Under the pieces are notes generated by a model. That model was not told the DNA's origin, ran no database searches, and saw nothing but the letters and a program-made list of their open reading frames with translations. From the NCBI GenBank assembly GCA_964422185.1, contig CAYRAG010000003.1, positions 16,458 to 80,457 on the forward strand: DNA of 64,000 bases, in the 5' to 3' direction. Every line of letters starts with the position of its first letter. The first letter of the stretch is position 1. Both the position numbers and the translations under genes were made by a program. Positions 42,571-51,729 of the stretch are shown piece after piece. Source of the DNA: CALXCT01 sp964422185. GTDB lineage: Bacteria > Bacillota > Clostridia > Oscillospirales > Oscillospiraceae.

Positions 42571-43734
42571 ATGACAACCATCTATCTCGTCCGTCATGCG
42601 GAGGCGGAGGGAAACCTCTACCGGCGGGTTCATGGCTGGTATAATTCCAGGGTGACCGAGAAGGGCTGGCGCCAGATTGCCGCGCTGGAGCGGCGGTTCC
42701 AGACCGTCCCGGTGGACGCGGTGTACTCCAGCGACATGTACCGCACCATGGCCACCGCCCAGGCGGTGTACCGGCCGAAAGGCCTGACGCTGCACACCAC
42801 GCCCGGCCTGCGGGAGGCCGGTATGGGCGAATGGGAGGATCTGCCCTGGGGCGAGGTGGCCAGGCGGGATCTGCCGTCTCTGAGAACCTTTATGGCCGGC
42901 GACCCGTCCTGGGGCTCCACCGTGCCCGGCTGTGAGAGTTTCCAGACGGTGCTCCGCCGCGTGTGGTCCTCCATCCGGGAGATCGCCGCGGGCCATCCGG
43001 ATCAGACGGTGGCGATCTTCTGCCACGGCATGGCCATCCGTGCGGTGTTGAATTACTGCCACGGGCGGCCCATCGAGGAGATGAAATCCGTGCCCCACTC
43101 GGACAACACCGGAGTGGCGTGTCTCACGGTGGACGGGGACCGGGTCACGGTAGTCCACGACAGCGACGCCTCCCACCTGTCCAATGAGCTGTCCACTTTC
43201 TACGGGCAGCGGTGGTGGAAGAGCCAGAAAGACGCCCTGCTGGACGCGAATATGTGGTTCCGGCCCCTGGATATGGAGACGGAGGGGGAGTTCTACCGCC
43301 AGTGCCGCCGGGAGGCCTGGGTGGCCTCTCACGGCAGCATGGATCACTTTGACGGACAGGCGTTCTATGAGGCCGCGCTGCGCAACGCAAGGGAGGATCC
43401 GCACGGGATATCCTGCGCGATGCTGGACGGCCAGGTGATGGGCATCCTGCAGCTGGATTTCCGCCGGGATGCCCGGGAGCAGGCGGGCTGGATTCCGTTT
43501 TATTACATGACGCCGGAGGGCCGCGGCCGCGGGCTGGGCATCCAGCTGCTTGGCGAGGCGGTGTCCCGGTTCCGGGCGCTGGGCAGGGAGGTTCTGCGCC
43601 TGCGCTGCGCGCCGGAGAACGCCGTGGCGCAGAAGTTCTATCTGAGCCACGGGTTCCGGAAAGTGGGCGAGGATCCCGCCAGTCCGGTGCCGCTGGATAT
43701 CATGGAGAAGTACATCGGATACCACGACCTGTGA
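42571..43734 (+). CDS. histidine phosphatase-GNAT acetyltransferase fusion
   Basis: 387 residues, two domains. Residues 1 to about 205 are a histidine phosphatase (phosphoglycerate mutase superfamily): IYLVRHAEAEGN has the catalytic RHG-type His, and IFCHGMAIRAVLN the second His. Residues about 235-385 are a GNAT N-acetyltransferase with FYYMTPEGRGRGLGIQLL, the acetyl-CoA loop, and ENAVAQKFYLSHGFRKVGE. It begins 4 bases after pyrD. The substrate is unknown; the position in a pyr operon could hint at a nucleotide phosphate, as could a sugar phosphate, but this is speculative. I know both domains separately but not this pairing as a standard enzyme. Confidence 0.88.
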   Translation: MTTIYLVRHAEAEGNLYRRVHGWYNSRVTEKGWRQIAALERRFQTVPVDAVYSSDMYRTMATAQAVYRPKGLTLHTTPGLREAGMGEWEDLPWGEVARRDLPSLRTFMAGDPSWGSTVPGCESFQTVLRRVWSSIREIAAGHPDQTVAIFCHGMAIRAVLNYCHGRPIEEMKSVPHSDNTGVACLTVDGDRVTVVHDSDASHLSNELSTFYGQRWWKSQKDALLDANMWFRPLDMETEGEFYRQCRREAWVASHGSMDHFDGQAFYEAALRNAREDPHGISCAMLDGQVMGILQLDFRRDAREQAGWIPFYYMTPEGRGRGLGIQLLGEAVSRFRALGREVLRLRCAPENAVAQKFYLSHGFRKVGEDPASPVPLDIMEKYIGYHDL

Positions 43735-43765
43735 CGACAGGCGCAGACGGGAGGGGAGAGCCGCC

Positions 43766-45694
43766 ATGGGATTTGACCGCGGACTGTTTCTGCCGGTATC
43801 CCGGGAGGACATGGCCGCACGCGGGTGGGACTGCTGCGATTTCCTGCTCATCACCGCGGACGCCTATGTGGATCACCCCTCGTTCGGCGCGGCGGTCATC
43901 GGCCGTCTTCTGGAGTCCGCGGGCTACCGCGTCGGCGTGCTGGCCCAGCCGGACTGGCACAGCGCGGCCCCGTTTACCGCTCTCGGCAGACCCCGCCTTG
44001 GCGTGCTGATCTCCGGCGGGAACCTGGACTCCATGGTGGCGCACTACACCGCCGCGAAAAAGCGGCGCCACGACGACGCGTACTCCCCCGGACGAAAGGC
44101 CGGCCTGCGCCCGGATCGGGCGGTCATCGTCTACGCCAACCGCGTGCGGGAGGCGTTTGGGAATATCCCCGTGATCATCGGCGGCCTGGAGGCGTCCCTG
44201 CGCCGGTTCGCCCACTATGACTACTGGGACGACAAAGTCCGCCGGTCCGTCCTCTTCGACGCCCAGGCGGATTTGCTGTGCTACGGCATGGGGGAGACGG
44301 CCACGCTGCAGATTGCCTCCCGGCTGGCGGCCGGGGAGCCGGTGGGCTCCATCACGGATGTGCGCGGCACCTGCTTTGCCGCCAGAGAATGTGCTCAGTG
44401 CTCATTCCCGTATGTGGAGTGCCCATCGTTCGAGGAGGTCAGCGCGGAGAAGCGGTCCTACGCGAGAGCCGCCATGATCCAGTACGAAGAGCATGACCCC
44501 GTCCGGGGCAGAGCCGTGATCCAGCGCCACGGGAACCGCGTCCTGGTGGTCAACCCGCCGGCCGCGCCGCTGACGCGGTCAGAGCTGGACTTCGTCGCGG
44601 AGCTGCCCTATGTCCGGGAGGCGCACCCCATGTACGACGGGCAGGGCGGCGTTCCGGCCATTGAGGAGGTCCGGTTTTCCGTCACCCACAACCGGGGTTG
44701 TTTCGGCGCGTGCAACTTCTGCTCCCTGGCGTTCCACCAGGGGCGGATCGTCACCTCCCGGAGCCAGGAGAGCGTGGTTCGGGAGGTGGAGGCGCTGACC
44801 AGACACCCGGGCTTCAAGGGCTACATTCACGATGTGGGCGGCCCCACCGCCAATTTCCGCCACCCGGCGTGCCGGGAGCAGATGGAGCGGGGCGCCTGCC
44901 GCCGCCGCAGCTGTCTGGCGCCGGAGCCCTGCCCCCGCCTGGACGCGGATCACTCGGACTATCTCCGCCTGCTCCGCAGACTGCGCGCCATCCCGGGCGT
45001 GAAGAAGATTTTCATCCGCTCCGGAATCCGCTACGACTACCTGATGCGGGATCCGGACGGCGCGTTTTTCTCCGATCTGGTGAAATACCACATCAGCGGG
45101 CAGCTCAAGGTGGCCCCGGAGCACTGCGTGGACGAGGTGCTGGACTGTATGGGCAAACCGCACATTGCCGTCTACGAGCGCTTCCGGGAAAAATATGAGC
45201 GCTTAAACGGGAGATACGGGAAAAAGCAGTTCCTGGTGCCCTATCTCATGTCCTCCCATCCCGGCTGCACCCTGAACGACGCGGTGGCGCTGGCGGAGTG
45301 GCTGAACCGGACCGGCGTGCAGCCGGAGCAGGTACAGGACTTCTATCCCACGCCCGGCACCCTGTCCACCTGCATGTACTACACCGGCCTGGATCCCCGC
45401 ACCATGAAGCCGGTCTTCGTGCCCAGGACGCAGAAAGAGAAGTCGCTCCAGCGTGCGCTGCTGCAGTGGCGGGATCCGAAAAACCGGAGCCTGGTTCTGG
45501 AGGCGCTGCACGCGGCGGGCAGAGAGGATCTGATCGGCTTCGGGCGCGGGTGCCTGATCCGCCCGGATCGGACGGGGACAGGCGGCGCACGGAACGCGGC
45601 TGCCGGCCGGCAGGAGAACCGGCGCGGCTCCTCCGGAGCGCGAAAGAAAGGGAGTGCACCCGGAAAAAAAGGAGGGCGGAACCGGGGGCGGTAA
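43766..45694 (+). CDS. ygiQ: YgiQ-family radical SAM protein
   Basis: 642 residues, the length of UPF0313/YgiQ. The N-terminal part reads FLPVSREDMAARGWD and DFLLITADAYVDHPSFG; the radical SAM cluster is RGCFGACNFCS (CxxxCxxC). Further blocks are YIHDVGGPTANFR, KVAPEHC and PYLMSSHPGCT. A very basic tail of about 60 residues (KKGSAPGKKGGRNRGR at the end) may bind nucleic acid. Function not established. It is the last gene of the pyr transcript, before a transposase-like gene. The 146 bases after it hold no recognised element. Confidence 0.9.
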   Translation: MGFDRGLFLPVSREDMAARGWDCCDFLLITADAYVDHPSFGAAVIGRLLESAGYRVGVLAQPDWHSAAPFTALGRPRLGVLISGGNLDSMVAHYTAAKKRRHDDAYSPGRKAGLRPDRAVIVYANRVREAFGNIPVIIGGLEASLRRFAHYDYWDDKVRRSVLFDAQADLLCYGMGETATLQIASRLAAGEPVGSITDVRGTCFAARECAQCSFPYVECPSFEEVSAEKRSYARAAMIQYEEHDPVRGRAVIQRHGNRVLVVNPPAAPLTRSELDFVAELPYVREAHPMYDGQGGVPAIEEVRFSVTHNRGCFGACNFCSLAFHQGRIVTSRSQESVVREVEALTRHPGFKGYIHDVGGPTANFRHPACREQMERGACRRRSCLAPEPCPRLDADHSDYLRLLRRLRAIPGVKKIFIRSGIRYDYLMRDPDGAFFSDLVKYHISGQLKVAPEHCVDEVLDCMGKPHIAVYERFREKYERLNGRYGKKQFLVPYLMSSHPGCTLNDAVALAEWLNRTGVQPEQVQDFYPTPGTLSTCMYYTGLDPRTMKPVFVPRTQKEKSLQRALLQWRDPKNRSLVLEALHAAGREDLIGFGRGCLIRPDRTGTGGARNAAAGRQENRRGSSGARKKGSAPGKKGGRNRGR

Positions 45695-45840
45695 CGGCTT
45701 CCCGCTGCCCTGCGGGGGCGAAGTACGACCCGTGCGCGGGGCGCGAAAGAGAGAAGCCGGGCGGAACGCGGATACGGCGCGGGGCGGTCTGAAACCGGCG
45801 GCAGGAGATTGCCCCGCAGGAAATGAGGAGGCTCTCACCC

Positions 45841-47046
45841 ATGGCAGAGGAAGTGGACAGGGGTTTGCGCGCGCTGACGCTGATTCTCGAGGAGATGCCG
45901 GAACTGCTGGATGAACGGCAGCGGAGAATCCTGGCCGGCTGTGCGGCCAGGGGGTATGGATACGGCGGGATCAGGCTGGTCAGCGCCATCACCCACATGG
46001 ATGCCAGGACAATACGCTCCGGCATCAGGGAGTGGGAAGCGGGCGCTCCCACGCCGGAACCGGGCCGTGTCCGAAGCCGCGGCGCCGGCAGAAAATCCGT
46101 CCGCGAAAAGGTACCGGATCTCTATCCGTGCATAGAAGCCATCCTTGCGCACGACGACTGCGGAGATCCTCAGGAGGCGCTTTCCTGGACATCCCTCAGT
46201 CTTCGCGAGATCTCAGCTCTCCTGAAAAGCGAATTCCATCTCGAAGCCGGCAAGGATGTGGTGTCCCGCGCACTGGAGGAACTCGGCTACCGCAAACCGC
46301 CGAATCCGAAGAAACAGGCCGGCCGCCGGCGCTGGGACGCCCAGTTTTCCTTCATCAACGAAACGGCGCGGTCGTTCCTTGCGGAGGGAGACCCGGTCAT
46401 TGCGATGGACACCGGAAAGAGTGAACTGGTGAGCGATTGCCGGGATTGCGGCAAAACCGGGCAGCCGCCGCAGGATCCGGATGGCGAGTCTGCCTTCCCG
46501 GAACCGGGAAAAGCTGCGCCGTATGGCGTGTACCCGGTCAATCCCGCGACATGTTTTGTGGACCTGGGAACCGGCTGCGATTCGGGCGCATTCGCGGTGG
46601 AAAGTATCCGCCGATGGTGGAATATCCTGGGAAAACCCACATTTCCAGGGGCGAAAAGGCTGTACCTCAACTGCGGCGGGGGAGGCGGAAACGACTGGCG
46701 CACCCGGTTGTGGAAATACGCGCTGGCCCAGTTTGCGGAAGAAGCGGGGATAGAGGTGCATGTATCGCACATCCCGCCCTGCACCATCAGGTGGAACAGG
46801 GTGGTGCACAGTCTGTTCTGCTTCCTCTCGAAGACCTGGGCGGGGAACCCGCTGATGGATATCCAGACGGTGATCCGCCTGATTTCGCCGTCCGCGGCTC
46901 CAGGCACACCGGAGCTGAAGTGTGTCTCGGATACCCCTGAACCCTCCGCTCTCCCGGCAGCGGAGGACGACAGGACAGGATCTGTCGATATTGAATATCC
47001 TGGCCCCTGCGAAGGTTGGAATTATGTCATACGGGGGTTTCAATAG
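45841..47046 (+). CDS. ISAzo13-family transposase-like protein lacking two catalytic residues
   Basis: 401 residues, ATG at 45841 with GAGGAGG upstream. The N-terminal helical/HTH region (ELLDERQRRILAG, GGIRLVSAITHMDARTIRSG) and middle region (LSWTSLSLREISALL, VVSRALEELGYRKPPNPKK) match ISAzo13 transposases. The RNase H-like core keeps the first Asp (VIAMDTGKSE, D190), PYGVYPVN and AFAVESIRRWW. The second motif, usually AD.GGSNG, reads LNCGGGGGND, with Gly279 in place of Asp, and the third, usually KIEHRLF, reads RVVHSLF, with Val322 in place of Glu. So transposition chemistry should be lost, yet the ORF is full length. It may be a domesticated DNA-binding protein. Confidence 0.85.
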   Translation: MAEEVDRGLRALTLILEEMPELLDERQRRILAGCAARGYGYGGIRLVSAITHMDARTIRSGIREWEAGAPTPEPGRVRSRGAGRKSVREKVPDLYPCIEAILAHDDCGDPQEALSWTSLSLREISALLKSEFHLEAGKDVVSRALEELGYRKPPNPKKQAGRRRWDAQFSFINETARSFLAEGDPVIAMDTGKSELVSDCRDCGKTGQPPQDPDGESAFPEPGKAAPYGVYPVNPATCFVDLGTGCDSGAFAVESIRRWWNILGKPTFPGAKRLYLNCGGGGGNDWRTRLWKYALAQFAEEAGIEVHVSHIPPCTIRWNRVVHSLFCFLSKTWAGNPLMDIQTVIRLISPSAAPGTPELKCVSDTPEPSALPAAEDDRTGSVDIEYPGPCEGWNYVIRGFQ

Positions 47047-47169
47047 ATCCCGGGCGGAGAGTGACGGCGTGCCCTGATTCCTCCGCCAGGTCGCACGGCA
47101 GCGCGGGGGGCAACAGATCTGTCCCGGAAAAATACGGGAGGCAGTGCGGATCCGGAGTTGACAAAAAAG

Positions 47170-47223
47170 GGGATTCGCGCTGCCATATTAGTATTGAAAA
47201 TACTAATAAGTGAGGCGAATCCC
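47170..47223. repeat. nested palindromes abutting the start of the IS4-like gene
   Basis: Outer arms GGGATTCGC (47170-47178) and GCGAATCCC (47215-47223) are perfect and the second ends at the base before the ATG. Inside lies TTAGTATT-GAA-AATACTAA (47188-47206), a perfect AT-rich palindrome. TTGACA at 47158-47163 is a possible -35. As RNA the outer stem would bury the ribosome site (GTGAGG); as DNA the inner palindrome looks like an operator or an element end. Confidence 0.8.
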
Positions 47224-48871
47224 ATGCCGATTTATAAAGACATTGTGGTGGAAATCCCGGATGGCGCGTATGTGCGGAACGACAGCTCGGTGTTCATGAA
47301 AGACCGGAATGAGTATGATCCGGAGAAACAGTATAACCGGGTAAAACACACGGTCATCGGGCGCTCCATCGGAGAGGGACAGATGCATCCCAATCACAAC
47401 TTCCGGCTGCGCTATCCCGCGCGGTTTGAGGCGGCCTCCGGGGGGAGGTTTCCCCGGCAGACGAAGAGGGTGGGCCTGTACGCGGCGGTTCTCTCTCTGG
47501 TGGAGAAAAACGGCCTGTACGAGGCGCTGGCCGAATCCTACGGGATGGAGAACGCAGATTTGATCCTTGATCTGTCCATGTACGCTATCCTGCACCGCTC
47601 CTGGGATCTCGAACGGTTTCCCTCAAGAATGGGGGATCAGCTGCTCTTTTCCGCGAATCTTCCGGAACCCGCAGAACTTCCCGGCCTGGTCAGCAGGGAA
47701 GTCACCGCGGAGCGGAGCTCCCGGTTCATGAAACGGTGGGCGGGGAAATGCGGGGAACGGAAGACCCGGGAAGTATGGATTGTGATGGACGGATTCCAGG
47801 TGAGACAGTCAGACCGCGCACCATCACACCCGGGCGGCCATGCCGTCAGTTTCCTGTATGCGGTGGACAGCGAAACCGGGGATCCCGTCGCCCTCTCCAT
47901 CCGCCGGGACGGCCGCGCAGACTGCACCGCCGCGGCGGAGATGGCGGGATGGCTCAGGGCCCTGGATATCCGGACCCGCGGGGTGATCCTCGATGGCGGA
48001 CTGGCCGCGGAGGATGTGCTGGATCGGTTCGAGCGGAGCGGNNNNNNNNNNNNNNNNNNNNNNNNNNNNNNNNNNNNNNNNNNNNNNNNNNNNNNNNNNN
48101 NNNNNNNNNNNNNNNNNNNNNNNNNNNNNNNNNNNNNNNNNCCTGATCTGCGACTGCGCGGGCATGGATCGCCAGGAGAGATGGTTTCAGGAGGTGTCCC
48201 GTGCCGCGGCAGGGCTTCAGCGCGAACTGGATCGGGGAGAGAACGCGTCGGTTCCGGAAGAGTTCCAGGAGTGTATGGCCATCGCCAGGTCAGCGGGGAA
48301 GAGTACCGTCCGCGTGGACAATAAAAAGGTGCAGGAGACGGGAGACCGTAAAGGGTTCACCTGTCTGGCCTCCTCCCGGAACCTGACGGCCGGGGAGGCC
48401 CATGAGATCTACGCGCTCAGGGACGGTTCGGAGGAATTGTTTTCCCTCTTAAAAGACCATGCCGGCGCCGGAACCGCGAAACCGCACGATACGGGAGAAC
48501 TCGAGGCGCAACTCACCCTGGCGTTCGCAGCGGCGATCGTGAAGCACGCGATCGGGCAAATCTGCCACAGGATGGGCCTGTCCACAGACGGGACGATCCA
48601 GGAGATGAACGGGATCTGCATGTCCCTGAACGGCGGCGGAGAATATTTTGCCCTCCACATGGAAAGCCGGGAGCAGCTGGAGTTCATGAAAGCCTGCGGG
48701 GTGCTCGCCGGCGATCTGGATCGGATCGCGGAGGAGGAAAACCGGAGGATGGCATCCGATCAGCCGGATCCCTTCCATCAATTTCCGGTTCACGCGGAAG
48801 AGGCCGGTGTGACCCACAGGGGCCCCGGCAGGCCGAAAGGGTCAAAAAACCGGAAGACGCGTCAGGCGTGA
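47224..48871 (+). CDS. IS4-like transposase with C-terminal AT-hook-like tail (interrupted by a gap)
   Basis: About 515 known residues. A 100-N gap (48042-48141) splits the frame; the gap length is arbitrary, so the two halves appear in different frames. The N-terminal part reads PIYKDIVVEIPDGAYV and HTVIGRSIGEGQMHPN. Core acidic residues are seen at WIVMDGFQ and VILDGGLAAEDVLD, where the usual DRG is DGG. The YREK signature is intact after the gap: IYALRDGSEELFSLLK has Tyr, Arg, Glu and Lys in register. The C-terminus ends in a basic AT-hook-like GPGRPKGSKNRK. Unlike its neighbours it could still be active. Nested palindromes precede the ATG. Confidence 0.75.
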
Positions 48872-48873
48872 GC

Positions 48874-50706
48874 TCAGTACCGCAGTAATTTCCGGACCTC
48901 ATTCCGCTTGAGGTAGACACGGTCGAGCTCCAGATCCAGGGCCTTTTCGCAGGACTCCAGGATGCCGTCGTAATACGGGAATTTGAACAGGTTCTCACTG
49001 ATCGGGTCACAGACATAGCTGCGCAGAGACTGGAGGATGCGCTCCGCGGGGTAGCGCCCCTGGAGCCGGAACTGGAGCAGCCGGAGAATCAGCAGCGCGA
49101 TATACCGGACGGTAAAGAGGGCGTCAACTCGGCTGCCGGTTTGCGCGGACGCCGGACAGGCGTCGAAATCGCGATCCGCGCCGCGAAAGGCACGGGCGGT
49201 CTCGTTCAGCCCGGAACAGGCGGTTCTGAGCTCCCAGTCAGACATCCTCAGTTCGCTGCTCCTGATGACGCAGTATCCGTCAAGCCGCGCTTCTTCCCGG
49301 ATTTTTTCCTCGTCCAGGGACATTGCCGCGCTCTCCAACACATTTCCGCGGTCGTCAAAAGACAGATTGAGAACATAGGCGTCGGCTCCGGCGGCGGTTA
49401 TCCTGTTGTATTTTTCCGGGTGGGCGATCAGATCCGCGGCCCGTGCGACCAGAGCGTCTCTCTGCCGCTTCTGACGCCGGGCAAATTGGCCGGAATAGTA
49501 CACCACCTGCTTCTGATCCAGGACAACCGGGGTCTGACGCGCCGTTCCGCCGGCAGCCGCGGGATTTACCGGAACACTGCACTTCGCCATCCTGGATTTG
49601 TGGATGAATTTGAGCCGCTTCCCCTGATCCGGCCCGCCCGGATCCTCATCCAGATCCGCCGGCACTTTCTTCCGGTCAATCCGGGCGGTGTGATATCCCT
49701 GTTCGTCCAGGATCCAGTTTCTCAGTTCCTCATCCTGTCCGACGGCGGTTTCCCGGAAAAGGTAGCCGCACCGTCCGCCGCTCTCCGCCAGGAGTTCCGC
49801 GTCCGCAGGGCAGAGATGATCCAGGGCGCCCGGCCCGCCGTCCGCCACGAGAATGGTTCTCGCGCCGGGGCAGACCTCCCGCAGACGGTTCAGGATGGAA
49901 ACTTTTTCGGATTCCCCGCCGTGAATCAGGTCAAACCCCAGAGGAATGCCGTTTTGATCCGTAAGCAGCGCCATCCCGGTGACGGCTTCCTGCCCCGGCT
50001 CTTTTCCCGTTTCCCGCTCCGCCGCGTCTCCGCTGTCCTCCGGCAGGCCGGCGCCCGGCCGGGGTGTGCCGAAACGGAAGTCCGTGCGGTAGAGGTAAGT
50101 CAGTGAGAGATCTCCCGGTGCGATGGATCGGGACATCCTGAATGTCCACTCCTGGATGGCGTCCTGGTTCTGCGCGATGAGTTCCAGGCAGTGACAGACC
50201 TCGCCGGGGGAGAAGTCGTCAATGGGCTCGAAGAGCCAGTTCCGCTTCTCGTAGATCTGCGCCAGTGAGCCGGGAAACAGCAGGCGTCCGAAGACCAGCA
50301 GGCGGAAGATCTGATCCGGGCTGTAGTTCGCGTCCCAGTCCCGTGATTTCCACGCCCAGAACTTGTCGAGTCTCAGATCCAGGTACACCCGCTTCAGGAC
50401 TCCGTACCCGACATTTTTGATCTCGTCGCTGTAGACCGGGATGTCGCTGCCGTCCCCGATCTTCTTATGCTTTTCCTGGAGATTCACCGTGTGGTGATAC
50501 TCCGTGGCGGCGGCTTTCTCCGCCTCCAGCTCCTCCAGAACCTGCTGGGCGTATGCCTCCGGATCCGGATGGATTTTGGCCAGATCCTCCAGGGTTCCGA
50601 GGCTTTTCACTGTAATCTGTCTGGAATTCTTGATTTCCGGATCCCAGTAGGCGTCGATAATACTCAGGTGGACTCCGTTGCGTCTCCTGGAACGGCGAAT
50701 ATACAT
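48874..50706 (-). CDS. IS1634-family transposase-like protein, catalytic Glu apparently lost
   Basis: 610 residues, ATG at 50706 with GAGGAGGAG upstream and its own promoter. The family N-terminus is present (LSIIDAYWDPEIKNSR, VKSLGTLEDL, NVGYGVLKRVYLDL). The core has LLTDQNGIPLGFDL and ILVADGGPG, with Asp289 but GG for the usual RG. The C-terminal motif after LDGYCVIRSSELRMSD should contain IEESF; here NETARAF puts Ala504 at the Glu position (alignment by eye). Only 25% or so looks shared with the paralogue at 18955, so the two are not recent copies. The stop lies 2 bases from that of the IS4-like gene, tail to tail. Confidence 0.8.
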   Translation of the reverse strand: MYIRRSRRRNGVHLSIIDAYWDPEIKNSRQITVKSLGTLEDLAKIHPDPEAYAQQVLEELEAEKAAATEYHHTVNLQEKHKKIGDGSDIPVYSDEIKNVGYGVLKRVYLDLRLDKFWAWKSRDWDANYSPDQIFRLLVFGRLLFPGSLAQIYEKRNWLFEPIDDFSPGEVCHCLELIAQNQDAIQEWTFRMSRSIAPGDLSLTYLYRTDFRFGTPRPGAGLPEDSGDAAERETGKEPGQEAVTGMALLTDQNGIPLGFDLIHGGESEKVSILNRLREVCPGARTILVADGGPGALDHLCPADAELLAESGGRCGYLFRETAVGQDEELRNWILDEQGYHTARIDRKKVPADLDEDPGGPDQGKRLKFIHKSRMAKCSVPVNPAAAGGTARQTPVVLDQKQVVYYSGQFARRQKRQRDALVARAADLIAHPEKYNRITAAGADAYVLNLSFDDRGNVLESAAMSLDEEKIREEARLDGYCVIRSSELRMSDWELRTACSGLNETARAFRGADRDFDACPASAQTGSRVDALFTVRYIALLILRLLQFRLQGRYPAERILQSLRSYVCDPISENLFKFPYYDGILESCEKALDLELDRVYLKRNEVRKLLRY

Positions 50707-50773
50707 TGGCTCTCCTCCTCAGGTTGTTCATGTGGTACCGGTTGGGTTCCGCCCTGCCATGCGGCCGTGGGGC

Positions 50774-50802
50774 AGTATACCATGGAGAAGAAGATTGCGC
50801 AA
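50774..50802 (-). promoter_or_regulatory. promoter of the second IS1634-like gene
   Basis: TTGCGC (50802-50797), 17 bases, TATACT (50779-50774) with extended -10 TGG on the minus strand. Confidence 0.7.
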
Positions 50803-50907
50803 GGGATAATTTATCAAATCAGACAAAAAATTCCCGCGGCCTGCTCAGGCTGCGGTTTTTTCCTGTCCCGAACCGCGAAATCCGGGCGGCGCCGGGAAGA
50901 ATCCTCC

Positions 50908-50936
50908 TTGCCAAAGCTCCGCCCATATGATATGCT
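50908..50936 (+). promoter_or_regulatory. promoter of rubrerythrin
   Basis: TTGCCA (50908-50913), 17 bases, TATGCT (50931-50936), about 48 bases before the ATG at 50984. Confidence 0.7.
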
Positions 50937-50983
50937 ATCGCTGGGGAGAAGATCCCCGGAAATCAGATAAAGGAGATGTGAAC

Positions 50984-51517
50984 ATGGAGTTGAAAGGCAG
51001 CAGGACCGAGGCGAATCTGTGGACCGCGTTTGCCGGTGAGTCCCAGGCCCGCAACAAGTACACCTACTTCGCAAGCAAGGCAAAGAAAGAGGGCTATGAG
51101 CAGATTGCCGCCATTTTCACCGAGACCGCGGCGAATGAGAAAGAGCATGCCGAAATCTGGTTCAAGGCGCTGGGAGGGATCGGAACCACGCCGGAAAACC
51201 TGAAGGCGGCAGCCGCGGGGGAGAACGAGGAGTGGACCTCCATGTACAAAGAGATGGCGGAAACCGCGAGGGAAGAGGGGTTTGACCATCTCGCGTTCCT
51301 GTTTGAAGAGGTCGGCAGGATCGAGAAGACGCACGAGGAGCGTTTTCTGACTCTGCTGGGCAACCTGGAGAACAATCTGGTGTTCCAGCGCGGCGAGGAG
51401 GTCATCTGGGTCTGCCGCAACTGCGGCCATGTCCATGTGGGCAAGGAGCCGCCCGAGGTCTGTCCCGTCTGTTCTCATCCCAGAGCCTATTTCGAGCTGC
51501 TCGGCCAGAACTACTGA
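50984..51517 (+). CDS. rbr: rubrerythrin
   Basis: 177 residues. The four-helix diiron domain has ESQARNKYTYFA, ETAANEKEHAEIWFK and EEVGRIEKTHEERF, giving the paired EXXH ligands. The C-terminal rubredoxin-like domain binds iron with CRNCGHVHVG and CPVCSHPRAYFE. It reduces hydrogen peroxide in anaerobes. ATG at 50984 after AAAGGAG. It lies within the transposase-like island with its own promoter and terminator. Confidence 0.97.
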   Translation: MELKGSRTEANLWTAFAGESQARNKYTYFASKAKKEGYEQIAAIFTETAANEKEHAEIWFKALGGIGTTPENLKAAAAGENEEWTSMYKEMAETAREEGFDHLAFLFEEVGRIEKTHEERFLTLLGNLENNLVFQRGEEVIWVCRNCGHVHVGKEPPEVCPVCSHPRAYFELLGQNY

Positions 51518-51552
51518 AATCCCGCTTTGTCCCAGGGATCGCCGGTTTCGGA

Positions 51553-51580
51553 AAAGGAAGCCGGCGGTCTTCCTTTTTTT
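51553..51580 (+). terminator. intrinsic terminator after rubrerythrin
   Basis: AAAGGAAG and CTTCCTTT form a stem around CCGGCGGT and run into T7. Confidence 0.8.
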
Positions 51581-51670
51581 GCGCCTGGCGCGGATCGCCG
51601 GGATGTGGAATTCCGGCCTGGCGCCGGAGTGCGGGGAAGCGGGGAAAGATGACATTTTCCCCGCTGCGGA

Positions 51671-51699
51671 TTGCACGGGATTCGAATCTGCGGTACAAT
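51671..51699 (+). promoter_or_regulatory. promoter of the IS630-type HTH gene
   Basis: TTGCAC (51671-51676), 17 bases, TACAAT (51694-51699), about 30 bases before the ATG at 51730. Confidence 0.75.
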
Positions 51700-51729
51700 A
51701 TTGCCGTGAAACGAAGGGGAGGGATCGAG

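Noticed and set aside
48042..48141. Frame change within the IS4-like gene considered as a frameshift.
   Set aside because: The change coincides with a 100-N placeholder whose real length is unknown.
18761..50802. CCATGGTAT occurs just upstream of the -10 of both IS1634-like genes, considered as a shared operator.
   Set aside because: It mostly reflects an extended -10 (TGG before the hexamer), also seen before the penicillin-binding protein gene; the remaining CCA match is too short to support a shared site.
51671..51700. GGATTCGAATCTGC resembles a tRNA T-arm.
   Set aside because: No acceptor, D or anticodon stems flank it. The motif lies in the spacer of a good promoter (TTGCAC/TACAAT).
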